Counted from the stretch's first letter, positions 1 to 6,951 are shown. The stretch: DNA of 9,470 nt from JALYSX01 sp035544315 (GCA_035544315.1 DATKGB010000172.1:1-9470); one strand, 5' to 3'. Notes: a model not told the origin generated them from the letters alone. Program-made: numbers and translations.

Positions 1-219
1 GGCGGGGGCTCGGACGGGTTGGATCACTACCGTCGCTTCGTATCGTCGCTTCCTAGCCTGCTCAAGCCCGGAGGCACCGCGCTGATGGAGGCCGCACCGC
101 CGGTCATGAGCGGGCTGGTCGCCGCCACGCAGGCGGCGTTCCCGCTAGCGCGGGTCGAGGCGCGTACGGACTACGGCGGTCGACAGCGCTACGTTCGGGT
201 GCAGGCTCCGGGGCGCTAA
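1..219 (+). CDS. prmC: PrmC, peptide chain release factor N5-glutamine methyltransferase (3' end only)
   Basis: Only the last 72 residues are present; the gene begins before the window. PrmC methylates the glutamine of the GGQ motif in release factors RF1 and RF2, using S-adenosylmethionine, in the cytoplasm. The visible part matches the C-terminal end of the family: GGSDGLDHYRRF (compare the usual GG.DGLD.YRR), then LLKPGGTALMEAA, then a terminal strand with DYGGRQRYVRV like the family's D..GR.R.V. The catalytic NPPY motif would lie upstream and cannot be checked. One small oddity is that the usual E-I-G after the PGG strand reads E-A-A here. pyrG starts 22 bases after the stop on the same strand, so the two are probably co-transcribed. 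Identification rests on a short fragment, so another class I methyltransferase close to PrmC is possible. Confidence 0.8.
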   Translation, partial: GGGSDGLDHYRRFVSSLPSLLKPGGTALMEAAPPVMSGLVAATQAAFPLARVEARTDYGGRQRYVRVQAPGR

Positions 220-241
220 CCGGGAATAGCAACGTCCCGAG

Positions 242-1912
242 ATGACGAAGTATATTTTCTTTACCGGCGGCGTCGTGAGTTCGCTCGGTAAGGGTATCAC
301 GGCGGCTTCACTCGGAAGGCTGCTTCGGGCGCGCGGGATCGACGTTTCGATCCAAAAGCTCGATCCCTACATCAACGTCGACGCCGGCACGATGAACCCG
401 TATCAGCACGGGGAAGTGTTTGTGACCGAAGACGGCGCCGAGACCGATTTGGATCTCGGTCATTACGAGCGCTTCATCGATGACAATCTCGCTCGCTGCA
501 ATAACATCACTACCGGCCAGATTTATAATTCGGTCATCGAAAAGGAACGACGCGGCGATTACCTCGGCGCGACCGTTCAGGTGATTCCGCACATCACCAA
601 CGAGATCAAATCGCACATCAAGCGCGTCGCCGAAAGCAGTCCCGCCAACGTCTGTATCGTCGAAGTCGGCGGTACCGTCGGCGATATCGAATCGCTGCCG
701 TTCCTAGAGGCCATCCGCCAGATGCGCTACGAGGTCGGTGAAGAGAACGTGATGTTCGTTCATCTGACGCTGGTACCGCATTTGGGCGCCGCCGACGAGC
801 TGAAGACCAAGCCGACCCAGCACAGCGTGCGCGAGTTGCGCGGGATCGGGATTTCGCCCGACGCGATCGTCTGCCGCACCCAGTCGGCCGTTCCGATGCC
901 GCTCGAGCTCAAAGAGAAGATCGCCCTGTTTTGCGACGTACCGGTCAGCGCGGTCGTGCAAAACGTCGACGCCTCAACGATCTACCAGGTCCCGCTTAAT
1001 CTCGAGGCCGAGGGCCTGGCCAACGCCGCGGTCCGCAAACTGCGCTTGCCGACCAACGCGCCGCACCTCGAAGAGTGGACCGCGATCGTCGATCGGATTC
1101 TCAATCCCGCTCACCGCGTCACCATCGCGCTGGTCGGCAAATACGTCGAACTCAAAGATGCCTATATCTCGATCAACGAAGCGCTCTATCATTCCGGCGT
1201 TCACCATCACACCGCGGTCGACGTCAAACGGATCGATTCCGAACAGATCGAACGTGAGGGCCTGGGCGTGTTAGCCGGCGCGCACGGCATCCTAGTTGCG
1301 CCGGGTTTCGGCCCGCGCGGTTTCAAGGGCAAGCTGCTGGCCATCCAGCACGCGCGCGAAAATAAGATTCCATTCCTAGGTATCTGTTACGGCATGCAGT
1401 TAGCATGCGTCGAGTTCGCGCGCAACGTCTGCGGTTTGGTGGATGCGGCCAGCAGCGAGGTCGACGAGACCACACCCGATCCGGTGATCGACTTCATGCC
1501 CGACCAGCGCAACCTCGAGCTGTACGGCGGGACGATGCGTTTGGGTGCGTACGCGTGCACGATCGAGCCCGACACGCACGTCGCTCGGGCTTATGGCGAG
1601 TTGGAGATCAGCGAGCGGCACCGGCATCGTTACGAGTTCAACAACCGCTACCGGCCGCTCTTTGAAGAGCACGGCATGCGCTTCTCGGGACATCATTCGA
1701 TCGGCAAGACTCGCCTGGTCGAAACGATCGAACTGCCGCCAGAGATGCACCCCTGGTTCGTCGGAACCCAAGCCCATCCGGAGTTCAAGTCGCGGCCCAA
1801 CCGGCCGTCACCGCTGTATCGCGATTTCATCGGCGCGGCCTTGGGTCACGAGGGTGGAATGCGTCGGGAACGCGATGCGCACGACGCAGCGCATAGCGTC
1901 GAGCACCGCTGA
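242..1912 (+). CDS. pyrG: CTP synthase (glutamine-hydrolysing)
   Basis: It converts UTP, ATP and glutamine to CTP in the cytoplasm, the last step of de novo CTP synthesis. The 556 residues are close to the usual 535-550. The N-terminal synthetase domain (about 1-270) has the P-loop region TGGVVSSLGKG (8-18), the KLDPYINVD segment (39-47), TDLDLGHYERF (68-78, Mg-binding Asp71) and EVGGTVGDIES (141-151). The class I glutamine amidotransferase domain (about 290-535) has the nucleophile Cys382 in GICYGMQ, with His512 and Glu514 in the HPEF motif. The oxyanion-hole motif reads A-P-G-F-G (353-357) where E. coli and human enzymes have P-G-G-F-G. The last 20 or so residues are a charged tail beyond the usual end. 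The ATG at 242 begins the expected MTKYIF start, but its ribosome site is weak. The TGA stop overlaps the proposed CTG start of the next gene. Confidence 0.98.
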   Translation: MTKYIFFTGGVVSSLGKGITAASLGRLLRARGIDVSIQKLDPYINVDAGTMNPYQHGEVFVTEDGAETDLDLGHYERFIDDNLARCNNITTGQIYNSVIEKERRGDYLGATVQVIPHITNEIKSHIKRVAESSPANVCIVEVGGTVGDIESLPFLEAIRQMRYEVGEENVMFVHLTLVPHLGAADELKTKPTQHSVRELRGIGISPDAIVCRTQSAVPMPLELKEKIALFCDVPVSAVVQNVDASTIYQVPLNLEAEGLANAAVRKLRLPTNAPHLEEWTAIVDRILNPAHRVTIALVGKYVELKDAYISINEALYHSGVHHHTAVDVKRIDSEQIEREGLGVLAGAHGILVAPGFGPRGFKGKLLAIQHARENKIPFLGICYGMQLACVEFARNVCGLVDAASSEVDETTPDPVIDFMPDQRNLELYGGTMRLGAYACTIEPDTHVARAYGELEISERHRHRYEFNNRYRPLFEEHGMRFSGHHSIGKTRLVETIELPPEMHPWFVGTQAHPEFKSRPNRPSPLYRDFIGAALGHEGGMRRERDAHDAAHSVEHR

Positions 1913-2643
1913 ACGCCGAGGATATTACCGCCGTCATCCTCACGCGCGACGAGGAGCGCAATCTCCCGCGTGCGTTAGCCTCGCTGCCCGCCGGTATGCC
2001 GGTGCTCGTCATCGACGAACACTCGAGCGATCGCACGCGCGATATCGCCGTTGCGCACGGGGCGGTCGTGATCGAGCGCGATTGGACCGGATTCGTCGAC
2101 GCGCGCCGCTACGCACTCTCGCAGGTACACACGCCCTGGATGTTCGCGTTGGATGCCGACGAGTCGCTCGATCCCGCGATGCATCAAGCGATCGCGGCAT
2201 TGCCCGATGACGGCAACGGCTACTGGGTGTCGCGCGACACCTATTTCTGCGGGAAGCCGCTGCGCATGTGGCGCGCTGAGCGCTTGCTGCGCTTAATGCG
2301 CGTTGCCGGCGCGCGCGTCCAGGCGCACCCGGCGGCGGACAGCGACGCGCAACTGCATGAGACCTACGTTTGCGACGGGCCGACCGGCCTTCTTCCCGGT
2401 ACGCTCTTGCATTTTTCATATCCCGACGTCGCATCGTATCGCGCAAAGTACGCCGAATACACCGATATTGAAGCGCGCGGACAGCCGCAACCCGCGCGCG
2501 CCAACGTCGCGATTGCAATGCTGCGCTTCGCCCATGCGATGTTGTTTCGCGGCGCGCTGCTCGATGGACCGGCGGGCTGGTACGTTGCCTGGAAATCGGC
2601 GACGTATGCGCTAGTGGTCGCACGTAAGGCAGGCAAACGCTGA
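1909..2643 (+). CDS. GT2 glycosyltransferase, WaaE/KdtX (LPS core beta-1,4-glucosyltransferase) type
   Basis: Probable inverting GT-A transferase that adds a sugar from a nucleotide-sugar donor to a lipid-linked or LPS-core acceptor at the inner face of the cytoplasmic membrane. Numbered from the CTG at 1909 (244 residues): ITAVILTRDEERNLPRALASL (6-26) is the first GT2 strand and its following helix; VLVIDEHSSDRT (32-43) follows; LDADE (81-85) is the metal-binding DxD; QLHETY (147-152) is the likely catalytic region; LLHFSYPDVASYRAKYAEY resembles the WaaE-type C-terminus. The start is uncertain. The first ATG is at 1996 and would delete the first strand, which lies in an open frame from 1897 with no ATG, GTG or TTG. 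CTG at 1909 shares TGA with the pyrG stop and is my best guess; ATT at 1924 or a one-base indel near 1915-1922 are alternatives. An annotation using standard starts would read 1996-2643. The stop overlaps the next ATG by one base. The sugar and acceptor are unknown. Confidence 0.87.
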   Translation: MNAEDITAVILTRDEERNLPRALASLPAGMPVLVIDEHSSDRTRDIAVAHGAVVIERDWTGFVDARRYALSQVHTPWMFALDADESLDPAMHQAIAALPDDGNGYWVSRDTYFCGKPLRMWRAERLLRLMRVAGARVQAHPAADSDAQLHETYVCDGPTGLLPGTLLHFSYPDVASYRAKYAEYTDIEARGQPQPARANVAIAMLRFAHAMLFRGALLDGPAGWYVAWKSATYALVVARKAGKR

Positions 2644-3662
2644 TGCGACCGCTCGTGGCCGTCGACGCGCGTAAGACGCGCCAGATGTCCGTCGGGATGA
2701 AGGCCTACGTTGACGAGTTGCGAGACCGACTGCCGCGCGTCGCGCCGGAGTTCGCGTTTGCGTTCTTCGATCGGGGCGGCAACTTCGGTCTTGCCGAGCA
2801 GGTTACGCTGCCGCTGGCGATGCGTCGCGATCGTCCGGCGATGGCGCACGTCTTGTCGCAGTACGCTCCGCTACTCGCGCCGCGACCGCTGGCCGTCACG
2901 ATTCACGACCTGATTCACTTGCGTTACCCGGAATTCTTTAAGTCGAAGGTCGGCGCATACTATAGCGTCGTCGTTCGCGCGGCGGCGCGGCGTGCCGCGC
3001 GAGTGATCACCGACGATGCGCGTACCGCGATCGATTTACAACGCTTTCTCGGCGTGGATCCGGCCAAGGTGCGCGTCGTCCCACTGGGCGTCAACGAGCG
3101 CTTCTTTGCGCCGGTCGGTCCGGCGCGAGCGCAGCGGCCGTACCTGCTGTACGTCGGCAATCACCGAACGCATAAGGATCTGGCGACGCTGTTCGAGGCG
3201 TGGTCGCGACTACCGCCGGAATGCGGCGTCGATCTCTACCTGACCGGCCCGGACGATTTCTCAGGCGAACTGCAACGTCGCAGTACGCCGGCAAGGCGAA
3301 TCGTCGCGCTTGGAGAGGTCGATGAGGCGATCCTGATCGGGTTGTATGCCGGTGCCGTTGCGCTGGTCCACCCGGCATTGTTCGAAGGCTTCGGCCTGCC
3401 GCTTTTGGAGGCGATGGCGGTCGGCTGCCCCGTGATCGCGTGCAGCGACTCGGTTCCCAGCGTGCTTTCGGCGTCGGTGCTGACCTTCGCGCCGCGCGAC
3501 ATCGCGGCGGTGCGCGCGCAGCTTGAAACGCTTCTCGAAAACGAGGGCTTGCGCAACCGGCTCGTCAATGAGGGGAAAGTGCTCGCGCGAACGTTGAGTT
3601 GGGACCGCTGCGCGCGCGCGACGGCCGACGTTTATCACGAGATGCTGGAGGAGCGACGTTGA
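2643..3662 (+). CDS. GT4 family glycosyltransferase (GT-B fold, mannosyltransferase-like)
   Basis: Predicted retaining glycosyltransferase of 339 residues, cytoplasmic or membrane-associated, using a nucleotide-sugar donor. The N-terminal acceptor half (about 1-160) has VTIHDLIHLRYP (85-96), typical of GT4 enzymes. The C-terminal donor half begins at YLLYVGNHRTHKDL (167-180), where Arg175 and Lys178 match the usual donor-phosphate contacts. The E-x7-E motif is Glu248 and Glu256 in EGFGLPLLEAMAVG. Length is normal to slightly short (350-400 is common). The ATG overlaps the preceding TGA by one base (TGATG), which argues for translational coupling with the GT2 gene and a joint role in building a cell-surface glycan or LPS core. 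Its 3' end carries the strong ribosome site of the following gene. The specific sugar cannot be deduced. Confidence 0.94.
   Translation: MRPLVAVDARKTRQMSVGMKAYVDELRDRLPRVAPEFAFAFFDRGGNFGLAEQVTLPLAMRRDRPAMAHVLSQYAPLLAPRPLAVTIHDLIHLRYPEFFKSKVGAYYSVVVRAAARRAARVITDDARTAIDLQRFLGVDPAKVRVVPLGVNERFFAPVGPARAQRPYLLYVGNHRTHKDLATLFEAWSRLPPECGVDLYLTGPDDFSGELQRRSTPARRIVALGEVDEAILIGLYAGAVALVHPALFEGFGLPLLEAMAVGCPVIACSDSVPSVLSASVLTFAPRDIAAVRAQLETLLENEGLRNRLVNEGKVLARTLSWDRCARATADVYHEMLEERR
3647..3653 (+). promoter_or_regulatory. Strong Shine-Dalgarno site that fixes the TTG start at 3659
   Basis: GGAGGAG lies five bases before the TTG at 3659-3661, ideal spacing. The TTG overlaps the TGA stop of the GT4 gene as TTGA. 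This makes TTG 3659 much more credible than the in-frame ATG at 3599, which lies deep inside the GT4 gene with no such site. Confidence 0.8.
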
Positions 3663-5353
3663 GATTTAACAGGTTGCGGAAAAACCACCGGCGCCGTCTC
3701 GAACCCGCCTGTTCCGCCGAAAGCATCGTCGCTCTTCGGTCACAACGCTACGGCGTTGCTTCCTCATCACTCCTCGTTTCGACGAAACATTCGGGCCCGA
3801 TCCGGACACCGCGAGTTTTTCCGCAATCTGTTAAGCGCTGGTTTGCCTGCACGGCTGTCGCAACGTTTGCCGTAACGATGCTGGCCGTCGCTCCAAAGTA
3901 CAAACCCGCTACAACGAACCATCCGATCGCGATCGTTCTCAACGGTGACCGCTTGAGGGTAGACGCGTCGCCGCGAGTGTACCACTACCACTTGTTCGTG
4001 CCGGTTCGGCGAATCATTCAAGCGCTTGGCTTGGATTTCAGCCGCAGTGGGACGGCGGTCATCACGCACGTCGGCGCCAAGACCATTACGCTGCGGATCG
4101 GCAGTGCGACCGCGTTCGTCGACGGCGAGCCGATTGCGCTCGACGCACCGCCGATAGAAATCAAGGATGTCCTGTATGCGCCGCTGCGCTTTTTCACCAA
4201 CGTCTTGGGTGCCCAAAGCTCGTACGATCCTGCGGCCAACGTCGTGACGATCGTCGCGCAGTTGGTCGGGCGTTCGGGCGACGGTTTGACGACCCACGGC
4301 AAGGTTGTCGATCAGCAGGGAACCGCGACCGCGATCGACCTCGATTCGGTTCCACCCACGATCACGCTGACGTTTAACGCATCGGTTCGAACCGTCGAGG
4401 TCGAGCCTAACGCGATCGTCGATCTGCAGGACGTTAACGCATCGGTCACGATCCCGGGCGAACTCTCCGATGTTCGCCCCGGCGATTTCGTGCAGCTCAC
4501 CGGCGATCGTGTCGGCGTGCGTCACGTCATCGACGAGTTTGGTTCGCGCGTCGGCACCGTGCAAGCGGTGGCCGACGGGCAATTGGTTTTGAACGACGGG
4601 CACGTGATCGTCCCGACGCGCTCGACGAAGATCTCAATCGACGGCGTTGCGGCAACGGTCGCCGACCTGCGGCCCGGCGATGCGGTGACCGTGCGCTACA
4701 ATATCGAATCCAACGAGACGCGCGAACTCTTGGTCAGCCGCCCGGTGGCGCCTGCGTCGGCCGCGCCGGGACAGGCCGTCGGCATCGTTTCGGTCCAGAC
4801 GAACGCGACCGGTCCGTTACGTGCCGGCGAGCGGCTCGATGTCAGCATTCACGGGACGCCTAGAGGAGCCGCGAACTTCGACATCGGCCCCTACGTCAGC
4901 GCAATCTCGGCATCGGAGCGCCAGCCGGGCGTCTATACCGGTTCGTACACCATCCCAAGCGGCGCGAACTTTGCCGACGTTCCGATCATCGCGCACCTGC
5001 GCGCCAACGGTCAAGACGCCCTTGCAGTCGGATCGTCCTCGACGATCTCGGCGTCGAGTTCTCCTCCCGGCGTCACGGATTTCGCGCCGGATTCGGGCGC
5101 GACGGTCAATAACGCGCGCCCGGCAATCTATGCGACGTTTACGTCCGACGCGGTAGCGGTCAATCCGTCGTCGGCCAATTTGTGGGTGAACGGACGCGAC
5201 GTGACTTCCGACTCGGTCCGAACGGCGCGATTCATCGAGTACACCCCGGGACTTTCCTATCCCGACGGGCAAGTTCGGGTAACGGTGCGGGTCGCCGACC
5301 TGGCGGGGAACGTCACCAGCAAAGCGTGGTCGTTCACCATTCGTACGCATTGA
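3659..5353 (+). CDS. Exported protein with copper amine oxidase N-terminal domain, carrying an in-frame palindromic-element insertion
   Basis: 564 residues from the TTG start. Residues 4-58 are encoded by the palindromic element at 3666-3834. KRWFACTAVATFAVTMLAVA (59-78) is a hydrophobic export signal ending in an A-V-A cleavage-like site, although the following Pro79 disfavours signal peptidase I, so an anchor is possible. Residues about 88-200 match the copper amine oxidase N-terminal-like domain (LNGDRLRVD, HLFVPVRRIIQALG, LYAPLRFFTNVLGA, YDPAANVVTIV), a non-catalytic fold common in secreted proteins. Residues about 205-365 are beta-rich with repeated D..PGD motifs (272-276 and 336-341). 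About 470-562 looks like a C-terminal Ig-like module (FAPDSGATV, then RVTVRVADLAGNV). It probably acts outside the cytoplasmic membrane in the envelope; no enzymatic residues are recognisable. Without the insert the protein would start MRFKRWFACTAVA, an ordinary signal sequence. The binding-protein gene follows after 11 bases. Confidence 0.85.
   Translation: MRFNRLRKNHRRRLEPACSAESIVALRSQRYGVASSSLLVSTKHSGPIRTPRVFPQSVKRWFACTAVATFAVTMLAVAPKYKPATTNHPIAIVLNGDRLRVDASPRVYHYHLFVPVRRIIQALGLDFSRSGTAVITHVGAKTITLRIGSATAFVDGEPIALDAPPIEIKDVLYAPLRFFTNVLGAQSSYDPAANVVTIVAQLVGRSGDGLTTHGKVVDQQGTATAIDLDSVPPTITLTFNASVRTVEVEPNAIVDLQDVNASVTIPGELSDVRPGDFVQLTGDRVGVRHVIDEFGSRVGTVQAVADGQLVLNDGHVIVPTRSTKISIDGVAATVADLRPGDAVTVRYNIESNETRELLVSRPVAPASAAPGQAVGIVSVQTNATGPLRAGERLDVSIHGTPRGAANFDIGPYVSAISASERQPGVYTGSYTIPSGANFADVPIIAHLRANGQDALAVGSSSTISASSSPPGVTDFAPDSGATVNNARPAIYATFTSDAVAVNPSSANLWVNGRDVTSDSVRTARFIEYTPGLSYPDGQVRVTVRVADLAGNVTSKAWSFTIRTH
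3670..3685 (+). repeat. Left terminal inverted repeat of the palindromic element
   Basis: CAGGTTGCGGAAAAAC, matching the reverse complement of 3815-3830 at 15 of 16 positions; the fourth base differs (G here, A in the right arm). Including TTAA, 19 of 20 bases match. Confidence 0.85.
3815..3830 (-). repeat. Right terminal inverted repeat of the palindromic element
   Basis: Read on the minus strand this is CAGATTGCGGAAAAAC, the partner of 3670-3685. TTAA follows at 3831-3834 on the plus strand. Confidence 0.85.
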
Positions 5354-5354
5354 C

Positions 5355-5359
5355 GGAGG
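5355..5359 (+). promoter_or_regulatory. Shine-Dalgarno site for the binding-protein gene (decides GTG 5365)
   Basis: GGAGG lies five bases before GTG 5365, the codon that starts the lipoprotein signal. In-frame codons further upstream fall inside the preceding gene and lack a comparable site. Confidence 0.75.
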
Positions 5360-5364
5360 CTCTC

Positions 5365-6951
5365 GTGCAGCGTGTGTATCTGCGTGCAAGCGCGCTCGGC
5401 TTGTTGGTCTGCCTGGCGTTGACTGCGTGCGGGGGCGTAACCTCAAATGGAGGCAAAGCGCCGCTGATCGTTGCCCGCGTCAAGGACGCGATAACGATGG
5501 ACCCGGCCGAAGCCACCGACGGCATGTCGCTCAACATCACTCAAGAGATCGTCAAAGGTCTGGTCGATTTCAAAGTCGGCGGCTTTACCATCGAACCGGC
5601 CATCGCGAAGTCGTGGACGACCGGCGCCGATGGGAAAATTTGGACGTTCACGCTGAAGAAGGGCTTGAAGTTCTCCGACGGTACGGCCGTCGATGCCGAT
5701 GCGGTCAAGTTTAATTTCGATCGGTGGCGCCTGGTCAGCAACCCGTATCACGGAAACTTCTCGTACGGATATTACGCCAGCATGTTCGGCAGTTTCCCAG
5801 GACTCATCACCGACGTGCAGGCGTCCAACGCGACCACCGTCGTGTTTACGCTAAAGCGGCCGTTCAGTCCGTTCTTGCACGACCTAGCGATGCCGTCGTT
5901 CGGGATCTCGTCGCCCACCGCGGTGCGTGGCGATCTGCAAGATTACGGCCTGCATCCCATCGGCTGGGGGCCGTATACGCTGGCCGAGTGGCAAAAAGAC
6001 GATCACATGACGCTACGCGCCAACCCGTCGTATCCGATCCAGGGCGGCTATCCCGAGATCATCGTGCGCGATATTCCCGATCAATCGACCAGCGTGCTGG
6101 AGATGCAAAAGGGCGACGTCGATATCTTGACCGACCCGCGCCCCGACGACGCGGCGCAGTTGGGCAAGCAGACCGGCCTGATCGTCGACTATCAGCCGGC
6201 AAACAACAACTCGTATTTGGCGATGAACATGGACCGTCCGCCGTTTGACAAGTTGGCCGTTCGCCAAGCGTTCGCATATGCGCTCAACTTGCCGCAAATC
6301 GTGGCGGCGTTTTACTCCAAAGGCGCGATGGTCGCCGACAACTTTACCCCGCCTGGTATGCTGGGCGAAAACAAGGCGGTCAAGGCCTACCCGTACGATC
6401 CCGCCAAAGCCAAAACGTTGCTCGCGCAAGCGGGCTTCCCCAACGGTTTTTCGACCGAACTGTATTACCCGACCATTCCGCGGCCGTACATGCCCGATCC
6501 GCAACGTATCGCCGAAGCGATCCAGGCGCAGCTCAAGACCGTCGGGATCACCGTGACGCTCGACCCGTTTGAGTGGGCGGTCTTCTTGGACAAAGTCCAT
6601 CATGGCGAGCACCCGGTCTGTTTGATTGGCTGGAGCGGTGACAATGGCGACCCCGACGATTTCTTCTACCCACTGCTCGATAAGGACGCGGCCGAGGCCA
6701 AGCCCAACGGTCAGAACTACTCGTTCTGGCGCGACGAAGCGTTTCACCAACTGATGCTCGCTGGTCAAGCGACGCCCGACGAAGCAAAACGTCAGACCAT
6801 CTACGCCCAAGCCAATGTGATGGTGCACGATCAGGTGCCGCTCATCACGATCGTGCACGTGACCGTACCGATCGTGCTCAAGGACTCGATCGCGGGATTC
6901 GTCCCCACTCCCGACACCCACATTTCGTTTGAATATCTCAGACCCAGGTAG
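5365..6951 (+). CDS. ABC transporter substrate-binding lipoprotein, family 5 (DppA/OppA-like)
   Basis: 528 residues, the normal size for extracellular solute-binding protein family 5, which captures peptides, nickel or related ligands and hands them to an ABC permease. The GTG start gives an n-region with Arg3 and Arg7, a hydrophobic core (8-19) and a lipobox L19-T20-A21-C22, so it should be lipid-anchored on the outer face of the cytoplasmic membrane. Family landmarks are DPAEATDGMSLNITQEIVKGL (46-66), AKSWTTGADGKIWTFTLKKGLKFSDG (81-106), VKFNFDRW (114-121), GWGPYTLAEWQ (200-210), VRQAFAYALN (299-308) and GWSGDNGDPDDFF (422-434), the last very like DppA's GWTGDNGDPDNFF. That favours a peptide ligand, but this family is hard to assign. 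It follows the exported-protein gene by 11 bases, suggesting co-transcription. No permease or ATPase gene is in the window: the neighbour downstream is a transposon gene. Confidence 0.95.
   Translation: MQRVYLRASALGLLVCLALTACGGVTSNGGKAPLIVARVKDAITMDPAEATDGMSLNITQEIVKGLVDFKVGGFTIEPAIAKSWTTGADGKIWTFTLKKGLKFSDGTAVDADAVKFNFDRWRLVSNPYHGNFSYGYYASMFGSFPGLITDVQASNATTVVFTLKRPFSPFLHDLAMPSFGISSPTAVRGDLQDYGLHPIGWGPYTLAEWQKDDHMTLRANPSYPIQGGYPEIIVRDIPDQSTSVLEMQKGDVDILTDPRPDDAAQLGKQTGLIVDYQPANNNSYLAMNMDRPPFDKLAVRQAFAYALNLPQIVAAFYSKGAMVADNFTPPGMLGENKAVKAYPYDPAKAKTLLAQAGFPNGFSTELYYPTIPRPYMPDPQRIAEAIQAQLKTVGITVTLDPFEWAVFLDKVHHGEHPVCLIGWSGDNGDPDDFFYPLLDKDAAEAKPNGQNYSFWRDEAFHQLMLAGQATPDEAKRQTIYAQANVMVHDQVPLITIVHVTVPIVLKDSIAGFVPTPDTHISFEYLRPR

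Larger units (their letters stand above)
3666..3834. mobile_element. MITE-like palindromic element with TTAA target duplication, inserted in frame
   Basis: The element proper is 3670-3830 (161 bp). Its ends are inverted repeats, CAGGTTGCGGAAAAAC (3670-3685) and the reverse complement of CAGATTGCGGAAAAAC (3815-3830), 15 of 16 identical. Both are flanked by TTAA (3666-3669 and 3831-3834), which looks like a target-site duplication; a TA duplication is the alternative. Inverted symmetry continues inward, weaker, to about 3722 and 3777, including CCCG, TGTT and CGAAA blocks. The apex holds a perfect hairpin (CAACGC, loop TACG, GCGTTG; 3743-3758). Removing one TTAA plus the element takes out exactly 165 nt and rejoins the host gene in frame as TTG AGA TTT AAG CGC TGG. 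It encodes no transposase, so it would have to be mobilised in trans. The family is unknown to me. Confidence 0.8.

Noticed and set aside
3607..3619. Alternating CG run in the 3' part of the GT4 gene
   Set aside because: It encodes Cys-Ala-Arg-Ala in the normal frame and reflects GC-rich codon use; no repeat array or regulatory context.
3599..3658. ATG at 3599 as start of the exported protein
   Set aside because: It lies 64 bases inside the GT4 gene, whose C-terminus is typical, and has no ribosome site. TTG 3659 has an ideally spaced GGAGGAG and overlaps the preceding stop.
4374..4446. 13-base direct repeat TTAACGCATCGGT at 4374-4386 and 4434-4446, 60 bases apart
   Set aside because: It encodes N-A-S-V twice in the same frame within beta-rich protein sequence. 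A single short pair is explained well enough by codon preference or an old internal duplication; no mobile-element signs.
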